From: Phoronis australis
Taxonomy: Eukaryota; Phoronida; Phoronidae
NCBI GenBank assembly: GCA_002633005.1
Contig: NMRA01000370.1
Span: 314,229-378,228, forward strand
DNA length: 64,000 nucleotides
Reading direction: 5' to 3'
The notes beneath the pieces were generated by a model. That model was given only the letters and a program-made list of their open reading frames with translations. It searched no databases and was not told where the DNA came from. Below are positions 11,632-21,573 of this stretch, one piece after another. A program made the translations under genes and the position numbers. How positions within the stretch are numbered: position 1 is the stretch's first letter; every line of letters starts with the position of its first letter.

Positions 11632-11788
11632 ATATACCATTGTGACTTCCTTGAAAGTATCAGTGTCTTTGTGAATACCTGTGTCACGGGAATTTTAGCT
11701 CCTAAAAGGTGCAAAACCCAGTTAACTTCTCATGTCTACATTTCGGTGATGTTTTACTTATTCTTACATGTGAAGTCAAGCAACAGTA

Positions 11789-12687
11789 TTTAAGGCGAAT
11801 GCAACCTTTTTTCATGTCATTTTTAGCAAAAATAAGGTTCGTTGGTTATCCCCAGACAAATTTTCCACTTAACTGCAGCTTTTCGTAATTTAATTAACTA
11901 TTCGTTCTCTACACCGGAAATGACGTTTTGGGAGGCAAGAATTTCGCGTCAATTTCTTTTCATACAGTCTGTCTGTGAGGGCTGTCGAGTCAATCATTGA
12001 TCTACCTCCGTTGTGATAAGTTCGTTCGTCGTTTGCTTTTCTTTACGAGTCAGTCAACATGCCACACTGTTGCTGCGTACTGGGATGTACTCATTATGGC
12101 CCAAAGCCTGTAAGCAGACGTGCTGCGATGTTGAGTAGTGGGAGTGAATGCAGGCCCAGTGAAGAGTACGGTTCGTCGTTGAATGAACAGATCGGTGAGC
12201 CAAACTTTGATAAGTTTATTACGGACTTGTCTAAAGTATTGGAGCTATTTAGAAGATGCCATGTGTGTGGCGAGGGAGTCACACAGCAGAGTGTAAGCAG
12301 TTTGTGTGCTCTATCCAGTGGGAATGTGTCGCGGGACACTTTTGACAGGCAAGTGGGACAGTTGTTTCACTGTTCTTGAGACCATAATGAGTACATCCCA
12401 GTACGCAGCAACAGTGTGGCATGTTGACTGACTCCTAAGCAAAAGCAAATGACAACCGGACTTTTCACAACCGAGAAATAACAATGAATGACTTGGCACC
12501 TCTCACAGTCAGACTATATGAAAAGAAATTGGCGCGAAATTCTTGCCTCTCAAAACGTCACTTCCGGAGTAGAGAACGAATAATTAAATTACGAAAAGCT
12601 GTAATTAAGTGGAAAACATGTCTGGGATAACCAACAAACCTTATTTTTGCTAAAAAAAGCATGAGAAAAGGTTGCCTTCGCCTTTAA
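11789..12687. mobile_element. Foldback DNA element with arms of about 310 bp
   Basis: The ends are TTTAAGGCGAATGCAACC on the left and its near-perfect inverted match at 12669-12687. The arms run about 11789-12110 and 12380-12687. Both contain the CGTTTTGGGAGGCAAGAATT block and the ATG-bearing stretch ending in GGGATGTACTCAT. The centre (about 12110-12380) carries the rest of the THAP-like frame. It is the same family as 5090-5857 and is non-autonomous. I found no convincing target-site duplication, so the superfamily is undecided. Confidence 0.8.
12059..12379 (+). pseudogene. THAP-like zinc-finger frame inside the foldback element
   Basis: A 106-codon open frame. It starts MPHCCCVLGCTH (Cys pattern suggestive of a THAP C2CH finger start, but the rest of that finger is missing). 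A Ser/Glu-rich linker follows, then FDKFITDLSKVLELFRRCHV and CGEG. Relative to the copy at 5363-5557, this one loses frame after SSLCA, so the last 30 residues are out of register. It was probably derived from a host or autonomous-element gene. The first 30 codons lie in the left arm and are repeated, reversed, in the right arm. Confidence 0.45.
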
Positions 12688-14590
12688 ACTCCTAGGTCGT
12701 AGACCCATTCGACTATTTGGGAGAGCGTCCACTCTCAACTGCTAAAACTCACACTCAGCCTGATTTTTTACTTCAAGCTCCTGTATGTTGACTTGGATGA
12801 GTGCAGTAGAATTGGTATTTAATATGTGCCTAATGCAGTAGTTACGCCTCTAAACGAGAACGCTATTGTAGGCAATATTAGTTACATTTTCAAATGGAAA
12901 ATTAAAGCAGATTCATAATCAACTAGAATTTCGACATACTGTGTGAAATTTCAATACATGTGTAATTTTGCATACTTGATTTCAAAAAGAGAGCACCATT
13001 TAAAAAGGTCCAGATGTAAATTATTTAAGAATCATTGTGGATGACTACAATATCTAGAAAATGTGAGCATAGTTATGCATGCTCCAGCACAGTGGAATAA
13101 GTAACCCACAGACTGGTGGATACAGCAGTGTGGCAGTGGCAAACCAATGTTTATGGAGTCCAGCTCTCTTATTGTCTGCTTTCATCTGATAAGCTCATGT
13201 AATGGTGCAATTGTGTTGTAAGGAGGGCACCTGATGCTAACCTAGAAAACTGGTTCCTAGTGCTAACTGATACTTGAGATAATTAAAAATACTATTTGCA
13301 AACCACTTTCATTATATCTCCTGAAGTAGATGTGTTTTGTATGATATACTTTCACCAAATAACTTTGAATGGAGAAAACTGGTTGACTTTCAGAGAACTT
13401 AGATTTAACTTTCACCCATTGATTCCCTGTATATGACTGTAAGCCCTGACCAGCTTAACCACAGTATTGTGAACCAACACAAAGGCTCGCTTGAAAAGTT
13501 TAATCAAAATCAGTGTGATTCTAGATTAGATTCTGATACAGGAAACTTCTTGATTTTTACACTCCAGGAGAATGGTATGTAATGTGGTGTGATTACTTCT
13601 CAATTCAATTGATCTATTAGTAGTCCTCACTTGTCAACAAAATTAACTTCACACTTCTCTTATCATAATGGCTGTGAAGCTGTTGACTTTAAATTTTCAA
13701 AGGTACAGTATCTTTCTACATTTTGAATTCTGTATTTGCTCTCCCTGAAAATCAGGTTGCTTGTGGGGTGGGCGAGTTACAAATCACCGTAACAGTGTCT
13801 GGAAAACCTCGGCCCTGAGGAAAACCTCGGTTGTCGGATAAATTTACGAATAATTAGGAAGCATCAGAAATGAAGGCCACTAATCAAAAGCAAACCTGAT
13901 TGCATGACACTGCCTTCGATGTCTATTGCCTGAGGTTTTGTCGCCCGAAAATACCACATGTGGCAACATGTGGAGATACAAATGACTTTAACGAGATATC
14001 AGTAAGTTGTGTCCCTTGGTTATGAAATAAATGCCTGCGTAGAACCATCTTTGAAAATGACAATTTTGGACCAATTTTTGTTTTGATGTGGAATCCTTTG
14101 CTTTGGTTCATGTTTTGGAGTGAAACCCTATGTTTTGATTCTTTACTACAGAGAGCTGGCAATCATAAGACAACACCATGGACCGAAGGGAGGTCACTGA
14201 CTGCTTGAGCAGGATGATTCACCACTACTAACTTGATTTATACCGGTTTGAAGTCTGCATTTTGGCTAGACGCAATTAGTGCTGCGTAGGACTAAAACGA
14301 AAAAATAGATATTAGAATTATCTTGTGAGGTAGTTTGAAGCTAGTCACCAAGGCAAACATAAGGGTTACTTGCCTCGGTGCAAATGAACTCAAACATTAT
14401 GGCATTCTCCGCTGACCCCAACTTGTTCGATCAGACGACAAACGAACAAGTTGGGCGACTGACCAGTGATCAGTATCTTAATACACGACTGATTAACTCC
14501 ATTCTGGGTTTTATGGATGGAGGCCCAGCTCTCTTTAGTTCAATAATTAAGTGCTTTAATCTGATAAGATCATATCCAGCCTGACTTGGA
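12688..14590. other. Spacer, no gene seen
   Basis: AT-rich sequence without recognisable exons, terminal repeats or tandem repeats. The 79-codon minus-strand frame at 13923-14162 has no known motif and no splice context that convinces me. Confidence 0.35.
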
Positions 14591-15028
14591 CAACGTACCT
14601 AAACTACACGGTCAATGGACTCATAAACACGGGCACGGACGCATGAACATGACTCACGGACCTGCAAACACCGTCCACTGACTAACAAATACGGGAACGG
14701 ATTCACAGAACACGATCCACGCACCCAAATACACGGACTCATATTCACGAGGAGACACGGTAATAACGGACCGCCAAACATGGGTCACTGACTCATCGGC
14801 TTCCTGGGTCACTGAGCTGACATCTCCATTTTGTCAGTAAACCGTGTTTGGCTGTCCGTTAACCGTATTCCTCGGGAATATGAGTCCGTGTCCCGTGTAT
14901 TTGGGTACATGGATCGTGTTTAGTGAGTCCGTTCTCGTGTTTGTGAGTCAGTGGATGGTGTTTGCAGGTCTGAGTCGTCTGAGCGGTGTTTATGAATCTG
15001 TTAACCGTGTAGTTTAGGTACCTTGTTG
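14591..15028. mobile_element. 438-bp hairpin element with motif-repeat arms
   Basis: The left arm starts CAACGTACCTAAACTACACGG and the right arm ends with its inverse (GTGTAGTTTAGGTACCTTGTTG). The arms, about 14591-14785 and 14840-15028, pair along most of their length around a loop near 14810. Each arm is made of degenerate units of about 20 bp built on 'cacgga', 'gactca' and 'aacacgg'. It has no coding capacity. It looks like a palindromic MITE or foldback element. Target duplication is not clear. Confidence 0.75.
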
Positions 15029-18000
15029 GTTGTGCTGTTAAAATAAAGTTATAAACCGTTTAACCACAAACCAATAACAATTCTGAATCCCACGTCAAAT
15101 GTTGATGGTGTTTAGCTCTTGAATCACCAAAATCGCCCAACTACATCCAATGTTTAAAGATAATCTACTTTATCTGGACACATACCAAAGTTTGACTGAC
15201 GTGTTCATAGTCAGGTCAGTAATAAGGTGCACTTTTCATAACATTTACATCCATGATACAGATACATAACTCTTGTGTTTGATCAAATACATTGTTTTTA
15301 GCAGTATAAGCGACTTTAATAAAGATATTACGTCTGGTGCTTCGGTTTTCTTTTAAGTCATGCGCATTACCATGATGGTCAAATTGATTACAAAGTTAAG
15401 GTCACGTGGTTCCTATATGCTACAATTTTCGCGTGCAGTTAGCCTGATTTCTCCACAACGTGAAGATGTGTTGTGAATACTTTCCCATGCAAACACAGGA
15501 GTTCACGCTCACACTGATGAGCGAGGTTGCTGGAGCTCATAAATCTGGATGCAAAATTTTTATTTTGAATTTTTTCTGATGTAGAAATTTCCAATTTAAT
15601 TTAAAATTTACAAAAAATAGGAATTTTGTGGAAAAAATCGTCGCCCGGATTCCTTAAATTTGATTTTATTTTCATGTAAAAATAATCTTCACACCCCTTG
15701 AAAGGGCCCATCCTATGTGCGCAAAGACAGCAAACTTGGTCACTAGCCAGTGTTGTACATTTTGCGTGGCATGAATTTTATTTATAACTCAAGGTCGAAA
15801 GCAAACGTCCGTGGAGAATGAAAATGCAGTTGAAGTCTGTGGAAACTTTTGAAATTAGGATACTAAGTGTTTCAGGATCTATAATGTGAGTTAAAAAATT
15901 TTAAACTTGGCACGGCAAAATCAGCGATCCAAAAACAAAATAGTCAACTTCGACCGCCCTACTCATAGGACCACTTATGACCGAACATGTAACTTTTAAT
16001 GAAATTGGCCACTGGGACCCATCCCTCATTAATGGGTACTTCTTTGGGTAAAGTCCAGAACTAGTGATCCTAAAACTCCGCACGGCAAAACTCCTTTCAA
16101 AACGAGCAGGTGGAGCAGCTTTTCTTCACTGAACAAACCAGCTGATAATGCTTGCTGGAGTCCACTCCAAACTGAAGCTAAATATTTCATGGAGCATTAG
16201 TCCCAATGGCAATGCCGATAAAATGGTTTTTGACAAACCAAGAAAATATGACATCGGTTACCATCATTTATTCATTGCTGTCGTTCTGTTACCCAATGTC
16301 GAAAGTAGTTCTGCTTGGTTTCAGTAACCCTTAGTAAGGTCTGGTAGATAATTGGCCTGCATGATACCAGACAAAAGACTGTGCTCAGTAGTTAGCAAAG
16401 GAGCTAGATGTTATCACATGTTCACAACCGCTGGTCTGGTAAAGTCACTGAACGGGAGAACGCCCAGATGCTACATGGCACAGTACCCCTACTCCGGACA
16501 CTTTTGGAACTTTTTCTGACCAGATAACATAAGTGCTTTTAATTCCAACGGGAAAAGTATAGCTATCTTTAGTTACTTACACAATGCTCTCGAAAAGTTG
16601 AATGTATACCTTTTGGATCTATCGCAAAAATGTGGAAAAATATTACTGTTATTTTCAACAAAAAAAGCATCATCTTATTTACAAAGAACACTTACAAAAT
16701 TGAACAGAGGTCATCTAGATTTATTACAAAATAAACTTTTCTCGGAACCTGAGACTGGTCACTCGGGCTGAACATGATATACAACCTGAGACATTTATGT
16801 GCACTGCCTTTTTATCAATTTAGTTAACAACCTTGAATTCAGTCCAAAAACAACAACTACTGATGAAAATAAAAATGTCAACAGCTTTTTTGAAAGTTTT
16901 ACAGTTCATATATTGAACGACTTAGACTTTTTAATATTTACTAAATTCTGTGGGTTACTGAGGAGCTGATAAGTCAAGTACACAAAACGAAGGCTGGTTC
17001 AAAAACAATTTTCGAGGATAAAATTTGTATTTATCACGAAACGTTGTCTATGGCACGACTTTTGGTCCTTCTTGTTCAATCAAAATCGTGAGAAAAGCTT
17101 TGGCAATATAGGAAGACAGATGGATGCAAATATGCTGTTTTTGATATTTAGCTCCAGGCTCTTTTTCACTCTGAAATTAATTAAAATTTAGGTCAACCAT
17201 GTCAGGAGGCCCAGTCGATGCATTGAGGACTGAGTATAGAGGTGCTGCTAAGATCGGCTATGATTTTCAATACTCTGATACATCTTTCGGTTGTGTTTTC
17301 ACCAAATGTTACCATACAAATTTGAGGTGCCAGTTCAGAAAAAGCAGCTACAAAAATGGGATGGCAGACCAGTTTTATTCTTTGCATTATTTCCAGTCTC
17401 ATTTATACTCTACTAGGCATGGGTAGGAACTTTTCCCAAGGCATAAATATGGGTCCGGTCATATTTTAAGCTCTCTTTCAATACAAATCTAGCTCTTGAT
17501 ATAAACAATTGTCTCACTTTTTCATTTTTTGACAGGTATAAACAACAACCCATACTTGAAAGATCAGCTGCACCCCGCCCCGTACCCTAAAAAAGTAATG
17601 CCTCCTTGGAAAATACCCATTTCAAGTGGCTGGTTAATGAAAGTCTATATCCCAGCATGGGCATAACTTTGACGGCTAGCTACAAAATCCCAAACTCTAC
17701 TGGTGGCTTCAAATTTTACTCACTCAACTTGGCCAAGGATTCGACTTCCAGTTACGAAGATTTTCTGACAGTTTCGACAACTGAGACCAAGATCCACATC
17801 GGAGTCGGGGTGTGATAAAATAATGAAACTATGTACTAGCTCACTGGAAATCAGGGAAAATCTCAACAAGACACCATAATTAGCAACATGGTAATGTGAT
17901 GCCATTCAGTGGAATTCACTATGGACTACATATATTGTGTTTTGTTCAGCAAAGGTCAAGAGGTGAAAAATAACGGCTGAGGTAAGATTTTTCAACAATT

Positions 18001-18122
18001 TAAACAAAAACTGAAGCCTGTTGTATGCCGATTTCACCAGAAGTCAAAAGGTATTGAAGTAACAAAAGTTCCACTAAGTGGTTGCAGTGTAAAAAATTTT
18101 AAACATAACTAAAAAAACTTAC
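15029..18122. other. Spacer, presumably intron 1 of the sarcospan-like gene; no exon recognised
   Basis: If the exon at 18123-18596 is real, this span is intronic on the minus strand. I searched for the next tetraspan exon (hydrophobic, after a polypyrimidine-AG acceptor) and found none that I trust. The plus-strand frames at 17199 and 17606 have no recognisable content. Confidence 0.35.
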
Positions 18123-18596
18123 CGGAATACCAGCCCAGTATGGAGTCTCGCGGACAGGAAGTGACGATGTGATCGTCTGCATGTAGAAGGCCAATGCTAT
18201 TATTATTATGCCAAGGAACATCTGCATGACGACTAGCAGGACGTTAATGTGACAACACTTGGCCTCGAATGACTCCTTCCTTTGTGTCATCTTCTCCACC
18301 ACAGACATTCGCCTTGCTTGAAGACGTGACAGGGTTGAACCAGCTCCGTCTAAGCTGCAATGACCATTAGAGTTGAGCCGATTACTGTTTGCCAGGCTGT
18401 TACGTCTGCTTGAGTGGTGATGGTGATCGTGCGGGTTGTACCCGCTGCGCACCATCACAAAGTTTCGTGGCTCATTGCACTCTGAACAGTATGGGTAGCA
18501 GACACCGTTTTTATACTTAAGTGTGGCCGTGGCGAGCAGCGTAATTGCTGGTGCCGAATGAGCCCGAGGTCGATGCTTCATAACAGTCTTATTCAT
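18123..18596 (-). CDS. Sarcospan-like tetraspan protein, first coding exon
   Basis: 158 codons ending exactly at a strong donor (CCG|GTAAGT on the minus strand, GT at 18121-18122), phase 0. The start ATG at 18594-18596 has an in-frame TAG 24 bases upstream. The N-terminal 112 residues are hydrophilic, with a His cluster (HDHHHH) and Ser/Arg-rich stretches. Residues 117-142 form a hydrophobic helix, followed by SSLPVRETPYWAGIP. In vertebrate sarcospan, TM1 is followed by a very similar SSSLLVRDTPFWAG phrase. Sarcospan is a four-helix protein of the dystrophin-glycoprotein complex at the muscle membrane. Remaining helices must lie at lower coordinates, perhaps outside the window. A related CD20/FAM189-type tetraspan is the main alternative. 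Confidence 0.62.
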
Positions 18597-19616
18597 CAGA
18601 TCACAGACAATTGAATTCTAATAAATATCATTAATGCATCCCTCAAACAACAAAGAATGCGCAAGTCATCAGTTTGGTCTTAGATCATTTAAATTGCAGG
18701 AAATGTCAGTTCACAAGGTTTTTATCACTAAAACTAAATGCCGCTGTCTCTTTCAATCTATTTTGTCACCTCATCAAGAGAGAATGGTTCCATCATAATC
18801 TTGAACAGTAGAACTTGCTATGTTCCACACATGCTGAAAAAGTGTCACAAAACTGGCGTATACAGAATCCACAACCACCAGAAAGCAGACAACAATCCAA
18901 AGAAAAACAGACGACAATCCAAAGAAGAGCAGACGACAATACACAACTGTTTACTGCAGTGCAGGAATGGCAAGTGAGCATAAGCTAGCGAATCCCAGCA
19001 AGGCTATAAATAGCTAGCTACACGTGTAAACAGAGTGAAGAGTCAGCCAATTAAACATGAAGTTTCAGCTCCAGCTCCCATGCTTCAGTCATCAAACAGA
19101 AACTTGTGCTCAGCAGCAACATGTTCTAGACTTGTGTACAATGACATTATACTTTATGATCAACTTAAAGTCGGCACAAGAGGAAATACTATGACATCTG
19201 AGAGTGTACCATGAGAAATCAGACACATGAGCTACATGAGTTTACCACAATTTGTCAACTCTTGTTATACCACATAATCAATACCATCTGGCAAAAATGA
19301 TCTGATATTTAGAACCCAAAAAGTGGAACAATTGAAGCCATATACCTCCTTGAACTCAACCTATCAGGGGTGGGTTGAATACTGACAATTGATACTGAGA
19401 ATTTGATACGGCTAGTTTGATAACAATATTCAATGGAGACCGATAACTAATACTGGACTTAAAGAAGTCAATTCTATCACTGAGCCAAAATTATTGTTTG
19501 ATGTTGTAAATGATTTTAGCTATGATTTGTTAGATACTGAATGAATTAGCGACTTCCTACAGCTTTCAAGAATAAGATCTAGGCTTCATAAAAATGACAC
19601 TGAGTCATATCTGTAC
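18597..19616. other. Upstream region of the sarcospan-like exon
   Basis: This holds a short tandem of about 22 bp (three partial units, CAGACGACAATCCAAAGAA type, about 18884-18945). On the minus strand a TATTTATAG lies at about 19005-19013. It could be a TATA-like element placing a start near 18975, but nothing else supports that. A further untranslated exon cannot be excluded. No open frame here looks real. Confidence 0.3.
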
Positions 19617-19623
19617 TTGGCTG

Positions 19624-19984
19624 TCTATGTTGCATTTGTGCTAAACTTTGCTCTGATTCGAACAAAATGGCTGAAATTGCCAATTTCCATTTTTCAAAGG
19701 CTCAACGTGTTATCAAAAATGCTCAACTTTTTTTATTGTGTGTTTGTTGTTGACAGGTGTAATATAAACAGAGTATTGGGGGTTTGGATATATTCAGACA
19801 CCATAGGGGGCTGGCAATGTTGCACTTGTGGTAAACTTTCCTACAAAAACAATTGCCAAAATTGCCAATTTCCATTTTTCAAATGCTCAGTTTATTACAA
19901 AAAATACTCAAATTCCACTGTGTGTTTGTTGTTGACAGGTGCAATATAAACTGAAAATTAGACTTGGCTATTCAAACACCATAG
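19624..19984 (+). repeat. Two tandem copies of a unit of about 180 bp
   Basis: Two direct copies (about 19627-19802 and 19808-19984) share TGTTGCA(T/C)TTGTG(C/G)TAAACTTT, then AATTGCCAATTTCCATTTTT, then GTGTGTTTGTTGTTGACAGG, then 'acaccataggg'. The TTTCCATTTTTCAAA core links them to the dispersed family seen near 6.0, 7.7, 23.2 and 53.3 kb. Confidence 0.65.
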
Positions 19985-20340
19985 GGTGTAACAAAACAAT
20001 TAACTTCCCAGCCACACTGACCATAAACCCTAATTTTAAGCTGTTTACTTGCATAGGTCAACTGGTACAGTTGTATGACTAAGAGCAGGCTTCACTAAGA
20101 ACTATGTTCGTTTGTTGACCTTGCATGTTAGTTTCAAAAGGCCTATTCATGGGCAGTGCATCATAGGGGGCTAAGGGGACTATAGTCCCACCACTTATTT
20201 CAATGCTGTATGGAACACGCTATTGTATATTGAATGACACTGATGATTTACAACCCTTACAAAATTCTAAGCCACAATGAGGTCTAGTCACTTCTTCCAA
20301 GCCCAAATGGAGTGACTCATAATGCATGCTTTTCTTATCT
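19985..20340 (+). repeat. Diverged copy of the repeat at 42.8-43.3 kb
   Basis: The blocks 'accataaacc', 'aagctgttt', ACAGTTGTAT, 'actaa.agcag', GACCTTGCATG, then TGATTTACAA and CAAAATTCTAA occur in the same order here and at 42840-43320 (and in its duplicate at 44545-45000). After GACCTTGCATG this copy has a different insert from the MITE at 42968-43216. Confidence 0.55.
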
Positions 20341-20358
20341 TTACTTTTGATAAAACTT

Positions 20359-20470
20359 TCACTGTTCCCTTTCATAGTGAGTACCATCACTGTCCCCTTT
20401 CATAGTGTGTACCATCACTGTCCCCTTTCATAGTGTGTACCATCAGTGTTCCCTTTCATAGTGTGTACCA
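20359..20470 (+). repeat. 28-bp tandem repeat, four units
   Basis: Four consecutive 28-bp units of the type TCACTGTCCCCTTTCATAGT followed by GTGTACCA, differing at only a few positions. Each unit contains a short inverted pair (CACT...AGTG). Simple minisatellite. Confidence 0.9.
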
Positions 20471-21400
20471 TATTCAAGACAATCTACCAATGAGAATCTG
20501 TTAATTGCAACTGTGGACTCAAATGTATCACCACTAATATAAAAAGAATGTTATTTCCTTATTTAAAATAGCTAGAAACCTACCTTCAATCAAAAAAAAT
20601 TCGCTTAAACCACAGATTGCTATAAAATTAGTTTCAAATTGTTCTATTAAGTCAAGTTTGAAGTTTGAGGCGATTTCATGCATTCACAAGAACCGACAGG
20701 TTGTTTTTTCTTGAGACCAGGCTTTACAAGCTGGCTTCTCATAACGTGCATGGTCTCAAGGAATAACAAAACAATCAGACACCTAGAAATCGCTTCTCAA
20801 ATTCTGAGTTAGGAACAAGCTAACAGCAAAATTATGGCAATAATGGGTCAGTATAAAATTTTGCTCCTTGTACGGAGGGCAGGTTTATAGCTACCTTGGA
20901 GGAAAAAAAACTTTCGATGGTGGACATTTTTTCAGTGACCTAAAGTAGCAGCATTACACATGTTATAGTCACATTTACTTAGAGAGTGGCATTTAAAACA
21001 TGATCAACATATTGAATACGTGAAAATAAAACAAAAATTTACAGCACTGCTACACTCACTGCTTTTTAATTGCTTTAACTGTTTTTTTTAGAAAGCCTGA
21101 CTGCAGAGTGGACAATTTGGCTGACCTTCAGAACTAGTCTTAGGGAGTAAGACGCAAAGTAACCACAAATTATCCTAGAAAGACATAATATAGCATTGGT
21201 ACAAAACTGCAAAAATTATACAGCTTCAGAATGATGTGGATGAAAATAACGAAATAAACTCGGACACAAAACTAAATGTAATTAAAACTATAGTAATCTT
21301 TGACAAAAGCATTTTGATTACACTAGTGCTAACAAAAGTAATGTTATACTGATATTCTGCAGCTAAATTTGTGGAGCGATAATATACGTCGACTGCCACT
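20471..21400. other. Spacer, no gene seen
   Basis: It includes a small hairpin at about 20712-20762 whose ends are CTTGAGACCA and TGGTCTCAAG. There is otherwise no recognisable gene or repeat structure. Confidence 0.35.
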
Positions 21401-21573
21401 TGACCTATCGCCAGGACTTCGAGTGACGGCTTAACTGACCATTTAGAACTCATCATTCTTGTCACACCCTTGTTTCCGAGCCGCCATTTCACCTGACAAA
21501 CAACCCGTTTCCGAGTAAAACTTATTGTTTGTTAGTCGACACAACGCAAGGGGGCGGAGCTTGCAATAGGTCA
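21401..21573. mobile_element. 173-bp MITE, copy 2 (inverted)
   Basis: It starts TGACCTATCGCC and ends TTGCAATAGGTCA. Read on the minus strand it aligns with 11459-11631 over its whole length, without net length change. It shares the CCCCCTTGC, AACAAACAATAAGTTTTAC and GAAATGGCGGCT blocks. Same length and ends mark a defined MITE family. No transposase is present. Confidence 0.78.

Noticed and set aside
11789-12687. Assignment of the THAP-carrying foldback element to MULE
   Set aside because: Long arms fit, but the flanking 9-mers do not match, so the superfamily was left open.
19003-19015. TATA box for the sarcospan-like gene
   Set aside because: An isolated TATTTATA match in AT-rich DNA; start site unknown and an upstream untranslated exon is possible.
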